A stretch of DNA of 64,000 nt from JADKAV01 sp963818505 (lineage in GTDB: Bacteria > Actinomycetota > Actinomycetes > S36-B12 > UBA10799), in the NCBI GenBank assembly GCA_963818505.1, contig CAWFSJ010000005.1:1116001-1180000 (forward strand), given 5' to 3'. Positions 1 through 7,341 of this stretch are shown here, piece by piece (position 1 is the first letter of the stretch; each line of letters opens with the position of its first letter). Made by a program: the position numbers and the translations under genes. Below the pieces are notes generated by a model. That model did not search any database. It worked only from the letters and a program-made list of their open reading frames with translations, and was not told the DNA's origin.

Positions 1-1
1 A

Positions 2-49
2 GTCTGCGGCCAAGCGGCTACCTTCACCGAGGTCGATCTGCAAGGCTGA
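2..49 (+). CDS. 3' end of an upstream gene (partial, unidentified)
   Basis: Frame 2 is open from the window edge, ends in residues CGQAATFTEVDLQG and stops with TGA at 47-49, five bases before the ATG of the SDR gene. The tight spacing suits an upstream operon member. Only 15 codons are visible, so the product cannot be named and this could be chance. Confidence 0.35.
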   Translation, partial: VCGQAATFTEVDLQG

Positions 50-54
50 GGCCC

Positions 55-855
55 ATGACCAGTCTCAACGGTTCCCGGGTGCTCATCACAGGCGGAGCAT
101 CGGGCATCGGTCGGCTCATGGTGCTCGATGCAGTCCGTCGTGGCGCGCAGGTGATCGCATGGGACCGTGACCGGGCCGGCCTGGATGCACTGGCTTCGGA
201 GGTGCCCGTCGACACAGCCAGAGTCGACGTGACCGACCGGCGGGCGGTCTATGACCAGGCCGCGCAGACAGGTGACATCGACGTGCTGATTCTCAATGCC
301 GGGGTGATCAGCGGCCGGCGTTTGCTGGATCTTCCCGACGAAGCGATCCAGACCACGATGGACGTCAACGTCCTGGCCCTGTTCTGGTGCACGAAGGCTT
401 TTCTGCCCGCGATGGTGCGCCACGATCGTGGGCACATCGTGACCATCGCCTCGCTCGTCGGGACGACACCCGTACCCGGTCTCACCGACTACGTGGCCAG
501 CAAACACGCGGCTTATGGCTTCGCAGACACACTGCGCACGGAGTTGGCTGAAGACGCACCTGGTGTGCGCACGACTGTGGTGCTCCCGCAGCAGATCAGC
601 ACGGGAATGTTCGCGGGCGCCAAGTCCCCGTGGTACTTCCCCGAGCTCAAGCCGGAGTACGCAGCCAGTGCGGTGCTGGAAGCCGTCGAGCGCAATCGGC
701 AGAGGCTTCTGCTCAACCGCCCGGCCGTGATGACCGCCTACCTGGTCAGGCCCTTGCCGCCGGCGGTCTCGGACCGGATCTCGCGCTGGGCCGGGGCCTT
801 CGAGGGGATGCGCACCTTCAGAGGTCGATCGGTGATCGGACAGCGAACGGAGTGA
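55..855 (+). CDS. SDR family NAD(P)-dependent oxidoreductase
   Basis: Classical short-chain dehydrogenase/reductase of 266 aa, the usual family length. The Rossmann nucleotide-binding motif ITGGASGIG is at residues 11-19, the NAG motif at 82-84, the catalytic serine near 134 (TIAS) and YxxxK at Tyr147/Lys151. It should oxidise an alcohol or reduce a carbonyl with NAD(P) in the cytosol; the substrate cannot be read from sequence. It begins an apparent three-gene rightward operon with the SGNH hydrolase (3 bp gap) and the DJ-1/SRPBCC fusion. Confidence 0.9.
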   Translation: MTSLNGSRVLITGGASGIGRLMVLDAVRRGAQVIAWDRDRAGLDALASEVPVDTARVDVTDRRAVYDQAAQTGDIDVLILNAGVISGRRLLDLPDEAIQTTMDVNVLALFWCTKAFLPAMVRHDRGHIVTIASLVGTTPVPGLTDYVASKHAAYGFADTLRTELAEDAPGVRTTVVLPQQISTGMFAGAKSPWYFPELKPEYAASAVLEAVERNRQRLLLNRPAVMTAYLVRPLPPAVSDRISRWAGAFEGMRTFRGRSVIGQRTE

Positions 856-858
856 GCC

Positions 859-1482
859 ATGGCGGTCGTGCTGTGTTTCGGTGATTCGTTGACCTTCGGC
901 TATGACCCGGCCACCGGGGGCCGTTACGAACCGGCCGATCGGTGGCCCGAGGTGATGGCCGCCGACCTCGGCCAAACCGTGATCAGTGAGGCCCTGCCGG
1001 GCCGCACGACTGTGTTCGACTCCCCCTATGCCCCCGTGCGAAGTGGCAAGCAGATGCTCGCGCCGATCCTGGAGTCGCACGCTCCGCTCGACGTGGTGGT
1101 TCTGCTGCTCGGCACCAACGACCTGCAAGGACCTTTGGAACTGTCTGCACGGCACTCGGCGTCGGGGCTGTGGACGCTCATCGACATCGTCAACCGCAGC
1201 GGCGCCGGTCCAGCGGCGAGCAAGCCGGCTTGCCTGGTCGTCGCGCCGCCGGCGATCGCAGACCCGAAGGGTTTCATGGGCGTCTTCTTCGCCGGGCGCG
1301 AGGAGCAGTCGCGCGAATTGACCACGCACTACCGCACTATCTGCGAGCAGACGGGGACCCCGTTCCTGGCCGCCTCTGAGGTGGTGGAACCGAGCCCCGT
1401 AGACGGCATCCACCTGTCGCGAGAGGGGCAGCGCACCCTTGGCCATGCGGTGGCCCAAGCGGTCCAGGAGTTGCTGGCATGA
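859..1482 (+). CDS. SGNH/GDSL-family hydrolase
   Basis: A 207-aa protein with the GDSL block at the N terminus (FGDSLTFGY, nucleophile Ser10), a GTND block and a C-terminal DGIHLS block supplying the Asp and His of the triad. This is the arylesterase / thioesterase-I type of SGNH hydrolase. No signal peptide is visible, so it is probably cytosolic. It starts 3 bp after the SDR stop and its stop overlaps the next ATG (ATGA), so translation of the three genes is likely coupled. The ester substrate is unknown. Confidence 0.88.
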   Translation: MAVVLCFGDSLTFGYDPATGGRYEPADRWPEVMAADLGQTVISEALPGRTTVFDSPYAPVRSGKQMLAPILESHAPLDVVVLLLGTNDLQGPLELSARHSASGLWTLIDIVNRSGAGPAASKPACLVVAPPAIADPKGFMGVFFAGREEQSRELTTHYRTICEQTGTPFLAASEVVEPSPVDGIHLSREGQRTLGHAVAQAVQELLA

Positions 1483-2492
1483 AGCTCGATTTCCTCATCT
1501 ACGACGACATGGATCTGATGGATTTCGCTGGGCCTTGGGAAGTGTGCCTGACTGCCAACCGCTTGCTCGAACGCCGCGGTCAGGAGGCGGCCTTCGACCT
1601 CGCGGTCGTGAGTCTGGACGGTGGGCCAGTGACCAGCTACGGCGGTGTCGTGGTGTCCCCGACTGCCGCCCTGCGCCAGGGCGTCGCCCTGGTCGTTCCG
1701 GGAACGATCGACGTGGGGTCGGCGGTGTCGCGGGGCCGGTTGATCGAAGTCATTGCGGCACCGCGGGAGCTGGTCGTCAGCGTGTGTACCGGGGCCTTCC
1801 TGCTGGCCGAGGCGGGTCTGCTCGAAGGGCGGGACTGGACAACGCACTGGGAGGACATCGGCGGTCTGCAACTGCCCGGTGGGCAACGCGCCCGGGTCGT
1901 CGATGCCGGCCCGGTGATCACTGGGGGCGGTATCTCGTGCGGCCTGGATGTCGGGCTGCATCTGGTGACCCAGGTTGCCGGTAGTGACCTGGCCCGGCTG
2001 GTCGCCAGACAGATGGACTACCACTGGGACTACTACGGCGATCCGACTGGCGGGAGCGAGCCCATGGTCGTCGGGCGGTCCGTCGCTTGCCGGCCGCAGC
2101 GCGTCTACGAGTTGTTCAGCACTGCTGATGGCGTGCGCGCTTTCCTGGGCGCGGACGCCGATATCGACGCGCGGGTGGGTGGGCGTTACGAGTACCTGTT
2201 CCTCGCTGAGGCGCCGGACGGGTCACGAGGTTCTGAGGGGTGCCGGATCCTTGCCCTGGAACCCGACCGGCTGATCGTGTTCTCGTGGAACTCGCCGCCG
2301 GGTCTTTCGACCCGCGGCCAGCACACCTGGGTGGTTCTGTCCCTGCGCGCCGACGGGGCCGGAACGCTGGTGCGTCTGGCGCACTGGGGCCACGGGCAAG
2401 GCCCTGAATGGGACGAGAACCGGGACTACTTCCGGTCCGCCTGGGCCGGGGTGCTCGACTCCCTGGAGCAGTACTGCGCTACGTCAGCGTGA
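1479..2492 (+). CDS. DJ-1/PfpI domain fused to SRPBCC (AHSA1-like) domain
   Basis: 337 aa with two clear parts. Residues 1-185 are a class I glutamine-amidotransferase-like DJ-1/PfpI domain with the nucleophile elbow SVCTGAFLLA (Cys103) and the following THW segment. Residues about 195-337 are a START-like SRPBCC domain of AHSA1 type (GRSVACRPQRVYELFSTADG, then GGRYEYLF and the C-terminal RSAWAGVLDSLEQY). Each family is normally free-standing or paired with other partners; here no stop or frameshift separates them. Function is inferred only as a ligand-binding or cysteine-dependent hydrolase or regulator. It lacks the AraC HTH of GlxA-type regulators. It is the last gene of the SDR/SGNH operon and its 3' end overlaps the convergent PPOX gene by 14 bp. 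Confidence 0.85.
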   Translation: MKLDFLIYDDMDLMDFAGPWEVCLTANRLLERRGQEAAFDLAVVSLDGGPVTSYGGVVVSPTAALRQGVALVVPGTIDVGSAVSRGRLIEVIAAPRELVVSVCTGAFLLAEAGLLEGRDWTTHWEDIGGLQLPGGQRARVVDAGPVITGGGISCGLDVGLHLVTQVAGSDLARLVARQMDYHWDYYGDPTGGSEPMVVGRSVACRPQRVYELFSTADGVRAFLGADADIDARVGGRYEYLFLAEAPDGSRGSEGCRILALEPDRLIVFSWNSPPGLSTRGQHTWVVLSLRADGAGTLVRLAHWGHGQGPEWDENRDYFRSAWAGVLDSLEQYCATSA

Positions 2493-2862
2493 CCTTGATC
2501 CCGACCTCTTCGACGGGCTTGCCGAGCATCCCCTTGACCCTGCCGCTCAGGCCGAACATGAAAGCCATGAGCCCGTACTTGCGATTGACCAGATCCTTGA
2601 CCTTGCGCGTGCCCTGCTCGTCGAGCAGGACGGCTTCGGCAGGTGCGACGTCACCGGTCACGTTCCCACGCATGTCGCACGGGGCGACCTCCGCGCGTGA
2701 GGAGTTGCGCAGCCGCTTGGCTTTGCCCGCTTCGGCCTGCGTGATCACGTACAGGTGATCACCCTCCCGGGTCAGCCACACGGGCGTGGCCACGCGGGTT
2801 CCGTCCTTCTTGAAGGTCGCCAGGCTCATGTACTTGCCGGCCGCAAGTTCGTCAATGGTCAC
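2479..2862 (-). CDS. PPOX-class (F420-dependent type) flavoprotein
   Basis: 127 aa of the split beta-barrel pyridoxamine-phosphate-oxidase-like superfamily. The N terminus (KYMSLATFKKDGTRVATPVW), the central KAKRLRNSS segment and the C-terminal helix match the small actinobacterial PPOX-class F420-dependent reductases. It probably binds F420 or a flavin and reduces a small molecule, but the substrate is unknown. It is convergent with the DJ-1 fusion and divergent from the VOC gene, with only 22 bp between starts. Confidence 0.82.
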   Translation of the reverse strand: MTIDELAAGKYMSLATFKKDGTRVATPVWLTREGDHLYVITQAEAGKAKRLRNSSRAEVAPCDMRGNVTGDVAPAEAVLLDEQGTRKVKDLVNRKYGLMAFMFGLSGRVKGMLGKPVEEVGIKVTLT

Positions 2863-2884
2863 TAAAGCATCGTACGGTCGGTGA

Positions 2885-3277
2885 ATGGATCTGCCAGTGC
2901 TGCACCACGTGACCTTGACCGTTTGTGACCCGCAGGCGAGTGCGGACTTCTACCAGCGGCTCTTCGGCCCGGCGGAGGTGGTGCACCGGCAAGGACCGAC
3001 GTGGACCCGGCAGCGACTGCTGTGGCCCAACGGTTTGATGCTGGGCATGACCCGTCACGCGACGACTGTGGCCGAGCACTTCGACCCGGCCCGCGTGGGC
3101 TTGGACCACGTGGGGTTCGGCTGTGCCTGCGAGGCTGACGTGCGGGGTTGGGCCGCCCGCATGGATGAGCTCGACGTGGAGCACGGCCCGATCGAGGACA
3201 CCCCGTACGCGGTGGTCGTCACGGGTCGTGACCCCGACAACATCCCGATCGAGTTCTACTGGATGCGCGTCACATGA
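2885..3277 (+). CDS. VOC family (glyoxalase/dioxygenase fold) protein
   Basis: 130 aa with the two beta-alpha-beta-beta-beta modules of the vicinal oxygen chelate superfamily: N-terminal LHHVTLTVCDPQASADFYQRLF, middle GLDHVGFGC, and C-terminal TGRDPDNIPIEFY carrying the usual metal-ligand glutamate. It may be a lyase, dioxygenase or resistance-type protein; the sequence does not decide. ATG 2885 is used, with a GTG 4 bp upstream in another frame. Its stop overlaps the 3' end of sodX by 8 bp. Confidence 0.85.
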   Translation: MDLPVLHHVTLTVCDPQASADFYQRLFGPAEVVHRQGPTWTRQRLLWPNGLMLGMTRHATTVAEHFDPARVGLDHVGFGCACEADVRGWAARMDELDVEHGPIEDTPYAVVVTGRDPDNIPIEFYWMRVT

Positions 3278-3599
3278 AGCGCAGGGGGACCGCGAACAGG
3301 ACCCGGTAGGAGTTCTCGACGGCGACATCGCGGAAGTGGGTTCCCACAGGGTTGTCGGAGGTGAGGTCCATGCTGTCCAGGTGGACCCGCTGCACACGCT
3401 TGACCAGCCAGAAACCCGGCCGCTGGGGGTGCTCGAAACAACGCAGTTGCCCAGCCTTCGGCCGTCCATACCTGGTTGCCAGCAATCCCTGACCTTCGAC
3501 CAGGGTGGGCTCCATCGAACGGTCGGCGACCATGAACCTGCGCAGGGGTCGCCCTCTATGCGCGGTCACCGCATGATTGTAAGGTCGAAACGAATCCAC
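3270..3599 (-). CDS. sodX: Nickel-type superoxide dismutase maturation protease (S26-like)
   Basis: A short S24/S26-type serine protease. Ser28 lies in DRSMEPTL and Lys67 in WLVKRV, the catalytic dyad, followed by a SDNP box. No membrane anchor is visible. Proteases of this kind next to sodN remove the NiSOD propeptide to expose the N-terminal His. The longest frame starts with GTG at 3599, only 15 bp from sodN; an internal GTG at 3569 or ATG at 3533 would leave room for promoters and match the usual start just before LRRFxV. The start is therefore uncertain. It is divergent from sodN. Confidence 0.85.
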   Translation of the reverse strand: MDSFRPYNHAVTAHRGRPLRRFMVADRSMEPTLVEGQGLLATRYGRPKAGQLRCFEHPQRPGFWLVKRVQRVHLDSMDLTSDNPVGTHFRDVAVENSYRVLFAVPLRFM

Positions 3600-3614
3600 A
3601 AGAAGGAGTTACAA

Positions 3615-4037
3615 ATGCTCGGAAGGTTCTTCGCGTCGGCCACCGTCGCCCACGCCCACTGCGACCTGTACTGCGGCGTCTACGATCCGGCTCAGGCCAA
3701 GATCGAGGCCCTGTCTGTGGTCAAGACAGCGAAGAAGTACCAGGAGTCCGACGACGAGGTCTTCCGCGCCCGCGCGATCATCATCAAGGAGCAGCGCGCC
3801 GAGGAGACCAAGCACCACCTGATGGTGCTTTGGGCCGACTTCTTCGCCCCCGAGCACTTCGCGACGTTCCCGCAGCTGCACGAGCTGTTCTGGAAGGCGG
3901 TTCACCAGGCCGGCGAGGCCAAGAAGTCGATGGACCCCGCCGTTGGCGAGCAGCTCGTTGCCTACATCGACGAGATCGCCGACATCTTCTGGCAGACCGA
4001 CAAGGCCAAGCAGATGGGCGTCTACCCGCCTGCGTGA
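3615..4037 (+). CDS. sodN: Nickel superoxide dismutase
   Basis: 140 aa; dismutates superoxide in the cytosol using a nickel site built at the mature N terminus. A 14-residue propeptide (MLGRFFASATVAHA) precedes HCDLYCGVYDP, exactly the family arrangement, giving mature His1, Cys2 and Cys6. The rest (KEQRAEETKHHLMVLWADFF, then DEIADIFW) is the four-helix bundle. The start is fixed by AGAAGGAG at 3601-3608, 6 bp before ATG 3615. Oddity: residue 5 of the mature hook is Tyr (TAC), whereas the well-known hook HCDLPCGVYDP has Pro. It is divergent from its maturation protease sodX. Confidence 0.96.
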   Translation: MLGRFFASATVAHAHCDLYCGVYDPAQAKIEALSVVKTAKKYQESDDEVFRARAIIIKEQRAEETKHHLMVLWADFFAPEHFATFPQLHELFWKAVHQAGEAKKSMDPAVGEQLVAYIDEIADIFWQTDKAKQMGVYPPA

Positions 4038-4063
4038 CCGTGCCGCAGGCCGCAAACCCGCTC

Positions 4064-4137
4064 CTGGTTAGAGGTTGTGCGGTTGGTTAGCGAAAACACG
4101 CGTGGATTCGCTAACCAGGACCACAACCTCTAACCAG
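4064..4137. repeat. 70-bp palindromic repeat, copy 1
   Basis: Inverted repeat ctggttag...ctaaccag with arms 4064-4094 and 4107-4137 and a 12-nt loop (aacacgcgtgga). Arms pair perfectly except for a 4-nt internal mismatch (cggt against gtcc). It lies between the convergent 3' ends of sodN and the DEAD-box gene. Related copies are at 5607, 19221 and 54968. There is no T-run, so it is not a standard intrinsic terminator. Confidence 0.95.
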
Positions 4138-4144
4138 GGCTGAA

Positions 4145-5524
4145 TCAGGCTGCGCGCCCCCGTGACGGCCGGCGGCGGCGGGGGTTGGACCGCGAACCGG
4201 TCGGCCTCGGTTGCGCCGAGACCGGCGCCGGCTTGACATGCGGCGCCACCGGTCCCACCAGGTCGGTGATCGTGGTGTGGCCCGGCGTCACCTGCTGTGC
4301 GTCGGCCTTGACCTCGGCCATGCGCAGCATGCGAGTTGTATCGCGGCGCTGCGCGTGGGTGACCACGGACACGGCCGCACCCTGTGCGCCAGCTCGCGCT
4401 GTGCGACCGCAGCGGTGCAGGTAGGTTTTGTGCTCCGCAGGCGGGTCGACGTGGATCACCATGTCGATGCCGTCGACGTGGATGCCGCGCGCGGCGATGT
4501 CGGTTGCCACTAGGACGCGGACCGACCCGTCGGTGAACGCCGCAAGGTTGCGCTGGCGGGCAGCTTGGGACAGGTTCCCGTGCAGGTCGACCGCCGGAAT
4601 CCCTGACGCGGTCAACTGCCGGGCCAACTTCTTCGCACCGTGCTTGGTACGGGTGAAGGCCAGGCTGCGTTGCTTGCCGGAAACCAGTTCGCGCACGACC
4701 GCGGGCTTGTCGGCCTCGGTGACGGTGAGCACGTGGTGGCTCATCGAAGGCACCGGAGCCGCCGCCGCGTCGACGTGGTGGGTCACGGGGTTGACGAGGT
4801 AAGTGCGCACGAGCACGCCGACCGCCCCGTCAAGGGTGGCCGAGAAGAGCAGCCGCTGGCTTGTCTTCGGAGTCTGTTGCAGCAGGCGTTTGGACGCGGG
4901 AAGGAACCCGAGGTCAGCCAGGTGGTCAGCCTCATCGAGCACGCATACCTCAACCATGTCGAGGCGGCAGTGCTTCTGCGCGATGAGATCCTCAAGGCGA
5001 CCGGGGGTGGCCACCAGGATGTCGACGCCGCGGCGCAATGCTTGGACCTGCGGGTTCTGAGAAACGCCGCCCACGACGGTGGTGACGCTCAGTCCCACGG
5101 CTTGTGCCAACGGCCGCATGGTCTCGGCGACCTGCGTTGCCAACTCTCGGGTGGGTACCAGGATCATGGCGCGCGGCGCGCCCGGGCGGCTGGTCTTGCC
5201 GGCCAGTCGGGTGGCCACGGGGATGCAGAAGGCGATGGTCTTGCCGCTGCCTGTGCGACCGCGACCGAGGACATCCCGCCCTGCGATCGAGTCGGGCAGG
5301 GTGCTGGTCTGGATGGGGAAGGGTGAGTCGATGCCTTGAGAGGCAAGGGCCCGGCAGAATTCGTCGGGCACGCCGAGTTCGGCGAAAGTCGATGACAAAG
5401 GAGTTCCAATCGGTGCGTGTGGTCGTGGGTGCAAGCGGGCGCAACCCGAATAGAAAGCCACCGTTGCAAAAGGTGACACCGACGACCCTTGGTCGAGCCT
5501 CATGCTCAACCGGTCTAACCCCAC
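4145..5524 (-). CDS. DEAD-box ATP-dependent RNA helicase
   Basis: Superfamily 2 RNA helicase. From the N terminus the motifs are Q motif (TFAELGVP...FPIQTSTLP), I (GRTGSGKT), Ia (VPTRELA), Ib (TPGR), II (DEAD), III (SAT), IV, V (VATDIAARGIHVDGID) and VI (HRCGRTARAG), with a basic Arg/Lys-rich tail suited to RNA binding. It should remodel structured RNA or ribosome intermediates. The first 42 residues of the 459-aa frame are not conserved; a TTG at 5398 just before TFAELGVP or an internal GTG is a likely alternative start. Palindrome copy 2 lies upstream. Confidence 0.92.
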   Translation of the reverse strand: MGLDRLSMRLDQGSSVSPFATVAFYSGCARLHPRPHAPIGTPLSSTFAELGVPDEFCRALASQGIDSPFPIQTSTLPDSIAGRDVLGRGRTGSGKTIAFCIPVATRLAGKTSRPGAPRAMILVPTRELATQVAETMRPLAQAVGLSVTTVVGGVSQNPQVQALRRGVDILVATPGRLEDLIAQKHCRLDMVEVCVLDEADHLADLGFLPASKRLLQQTPKTSQRLLFSATLDGAVGVLVRTYLVNPVTHHVDAAAAPVPSMSHHVLTVTEADKPAVVRELVSGKQRSLAFTRTKHGAKKLARQLTASGIPAVDLHGNLSQAARQRNLAAFTDGSVRVLVATDIAARGIHVDGIDMVIHVDPPAEHKTYLHRCGRTARAGAQGAAVSVVTHAQRRDTTRMLRMAEVKADAQQVTPGHTTITDLVGPVAPHVKPAPVSAQPRPTGSRSNPRRRRPSRGRAA

Positions 5525-5606
5525 CGTACGCTGCTGGCACTGACTTGGGGTCGTCGGTGGGGGTGAGGTGCGTCACGGCGGGCACTATCTCCGGCCCCCG
5601 GCTCCT

Positions 5607-5676
5607 GGTTAGAGGTTGTGCTGTTGGTTAGCGAAACAACGCGTGGATTCGCTAACCAACAGCACAACCTCTAACC
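5607..5676. repeat. 70-bp palindromic repeat, copy 2 (perfect arms)
   Basis: The cleanest family member: 29-bp arms with no mismatch (5607-5635 and 5648-5676) around the 12-nt loop acaacgcgtgga. The arm contains GGTTAG twice, at its outer end and 19 bp inward. It sits between the 3' end of the dsrE-like gene and the start of the DEAD-box gene, both leftward. Confidence 0.96.
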
Positions 5677-5797
5677 AACGCATGATCAAGAGCCCGGGCC
5701 CAACAAGCACAGCGGCGGCGGCGACCGAAGTTACCCCGCCGGTCCCCGGACGCAACGAACCGGCGCCCCCCTCGGCGCGCCGGTTCCTCACACCCCG

Positions 5798-6319
5798 TCA
5801 GATGAACAGCATCTGTGCCCCGTCGGTCATCTCGATGAAGTCGGAGGCATTGATGATGCCGTCGACGTCGTCGCGCAGGTCGGACTCGGTCAGGTTGTTC
5901 ATGTCCGCGGACATGCGGCACGCCCACAGGTGACCACCGGCGGCCACGATCTGGTCGAGGAAGTCGGGAACCTCGGGAATGCCGAGGTCAGCGATCTGCT
6001 TCTTCATCATCTTCGTCGCCATCTGGGTCATGCCCGGCAGAGGCGAGAGCGACTGCGGAACCTTCGTGTCGCGACCCGGCAGGTGCATGGCGGTGTTGCC
6101 CACCGGCGAGAACTGCAGGTCCCACATGCGGGACTTGGTGATCATGTCGAAGCCCCAGAACGTGAAGAACAGGTGCGTCTCGATGCCCTCGCCAAGGGCG
6201 GCGTTGGCCAGGACCAGACCCGGGTAGGCCATGTCGAGGTTGCCCTTGGAGCAGATGAGGACGAACTTGCGATCGGTTTCCTCGTCGTCGCCGAAGTTCG
6301 GGATGATTGCGTCAGCCAT
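5798..6319 (-). CDS. DsrE/DsrF-like sulfur relay protein
   Basis: 173 aa of the DsrE/F/H superfamily. Typical features are LICSKGNLDMAYPGLVLANA near the N terminus, HLFFTFWGFDMI, and the conserved cysteine in LWACRMSAD (Cys134), which in relatives carries persulfide. Cys23 is a second candidate. It is the last gene of a five-gene leftward operon, 9 bp after the TusE/DsrC gene, and probably accepts sulfane sulfur formed by the SQR-like enzyme. No dsrAB, tusA or rhodanese gene is present in the window. Cytosolic. Confidence 0.88.
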   Translation of the reverse strand: MADAIIPNFGDDEETDRKFVLICSKGNLDMAYPGLVLANAALGEGIETHLFFTFWGFDMITKSRMWDLQFSPVGNTAMHLPGRDTKVPQSLSPLPGMTQMATKMMKKQIADLGIPEVPDFLDQIVAAGGHLWACRMSADMNNLTESDLRDDVDGIINASDFIEMTDGAQMLFI

Positions 6320-6328
6320 GATCTCTCC

Positions 6329-6643
6329 TCACACGCAGCCGTGCGGCTTGGGTACGCCGGCGATGTAGGCCATCTTCTTGGCCGGCTTCTTCGGGAACAG
6401 CTGGAACTGCTCCTTGGTCGGGAAGCCGCCCGCGGTCTGCACCCGGCGGGTCGTGGCGGTCTCGCCCTTCTCCTTGTAGTCCTCACGCAGCCACTTGATG
6501 ACCTCCCAGTGACGCGGGGTCATCTCGACGCCGATGTTGCTGGCGAGTTCTCCTGCGATGTCCTCACTCCACTCGTCGTACTCGGTGAGGAACCCTTCGT
6601 CGTTGATCTGGACCTCGTGGCCCGCAATCGTCGCGGTGGGCAT
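6329..6643 (-). CDS. TusE/DsrC/DsvC family sulfur carrier protein
   Basis: 104 aa, standard length. The family core (IAGHEVQINDEGFL, WSEDIAGELA, TPRHWEVIKWLRE) leads to the swinging C-terminal arm IAGVPKPHGCV with the penultimate Cys103. The second arm cysteine of true DsrC, ten residues earlier, is replaced by Ala, so the protein is of single-cysteine (TusE-like) type and should carry a persulfide rather than form the DsrC intramolecular trisulfide. It is 2 bp downstream of the DUF1641 gene and upstream of dsrE, consistent with a DsrE-to-TusE relay. Confidence 0.93.
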   Translation of the reverse strand: MPTATIAGHEVQINDEGFLTEYDEWSEDIAGELASNIGVEMTPRHWEVIKWLREDYKEKGETATTRRVQTAGGFPTKEQFQLFPKKPAKKMAYIAGVPKPHGCV

Positions 6644-6645
6644 TT

Positions 6646-7341
6646 CTACTTCCTTCCTTCGGTGGGTGTCGGCGGGTTCTCCTCACCGACGGTGTGCAGC
6701 ATTGCCATGACCTTGGCCAGGCCACGGCGGGTTTGCGGATCGCGCATCGACTTCAACAGGGCGAACATCGACGGCGGCTCCATCGGGGTGTCCTCGGCGT
6801 CCTGCACGCTCAAGGCGGTGCGCTGGACCAGGCCCATGACCTCTGGCTGGGTCATCTCCTTGACCGCGGTCAAGATCGTCACCACGTTGTCGCCGAGCGC
6901 CTGGACGTCGTTTTCGGTGAACTCGGTCACCACCCGGTCGGCGATCTTGCTGCCCTCGCGGGCGAACATGAAGTACCCCTTGTCGTCGGCCACGGCGAGC
7001 ATGTCGGTCACCTTGGCCAGCGCGGGCCCGGACAGGTGCGAGACCTGCTCGGCCAGTTCCGACAGTGGCCCGAGCTGGGCAAGAAGCGCCTGCATCTGCG
7101 GCACGTTCGTGGCGAAGGTGCGCAACAGCGAGACCAGCTCCTCGCTGGACACATCCATGTCCTGCAACTGGTCGGTCGCCATCTGCATCGCTTGCTTGGT
7201 CACAGGCGTCAGAGTCTCGGCAAGCTCCGAGATCCGTTCGCGAGCTTCGCGCTGGCGTTGCAGTTCTTCGACGATGAAGTCCATCTGGGCGCTCATCGCG
7301 TCGAGGCGTTCCTCAGTGGTCACGGCAACGGCAGTCATCAC
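6646..7341 (-). CDS. DUF1641 family protein
   Basis: 231 aa, mostly helical, with the C-terminal DUF1641 signature (GLVQRTALSVQDAEDTPMEPPSMFALLKSMRDPQTRRGLAKVMAML). The N-terminal third is predicted coiled coil. DUF1641 proteins occur beside sulfide:quinone oxidoreductase-like and formate dehydrogenase genes, but their molecular role is not established. Its ATG overlaps the SQR stop by 4 bp, so the two are probably co-translated and may form a complex. Confidence 0.87.
   Translation of the reverse strand: MMTAVAVTTEERLDAMSAQMDFIVEELQRQREARERISELAETLTPVTKQAMQMATDQLQDMDVSSEELVSLLRTFATNVPQMQALLAQLGPLSELAEQVSHLSGPALAKVTDMLAVADDKGYFMFAREGSKIADRVVTEFTENDVQALGDNVVTILTAVKEMTQPEVMGLVQRTALSVQDAEDTPMEPPSMFALLKSMRDPQTRRGLAKVMAMLHTVGEENPPTPTEGRK

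Noticed and set aside
4064..4137. Palindromes as integron attC sites
   Set aside because: attC sites have RYYYAAC at the 5' end and GTTRRRY at the 3' end; here the order is GTTAG...CTAAC with no such 7-mer, and no intI is present.
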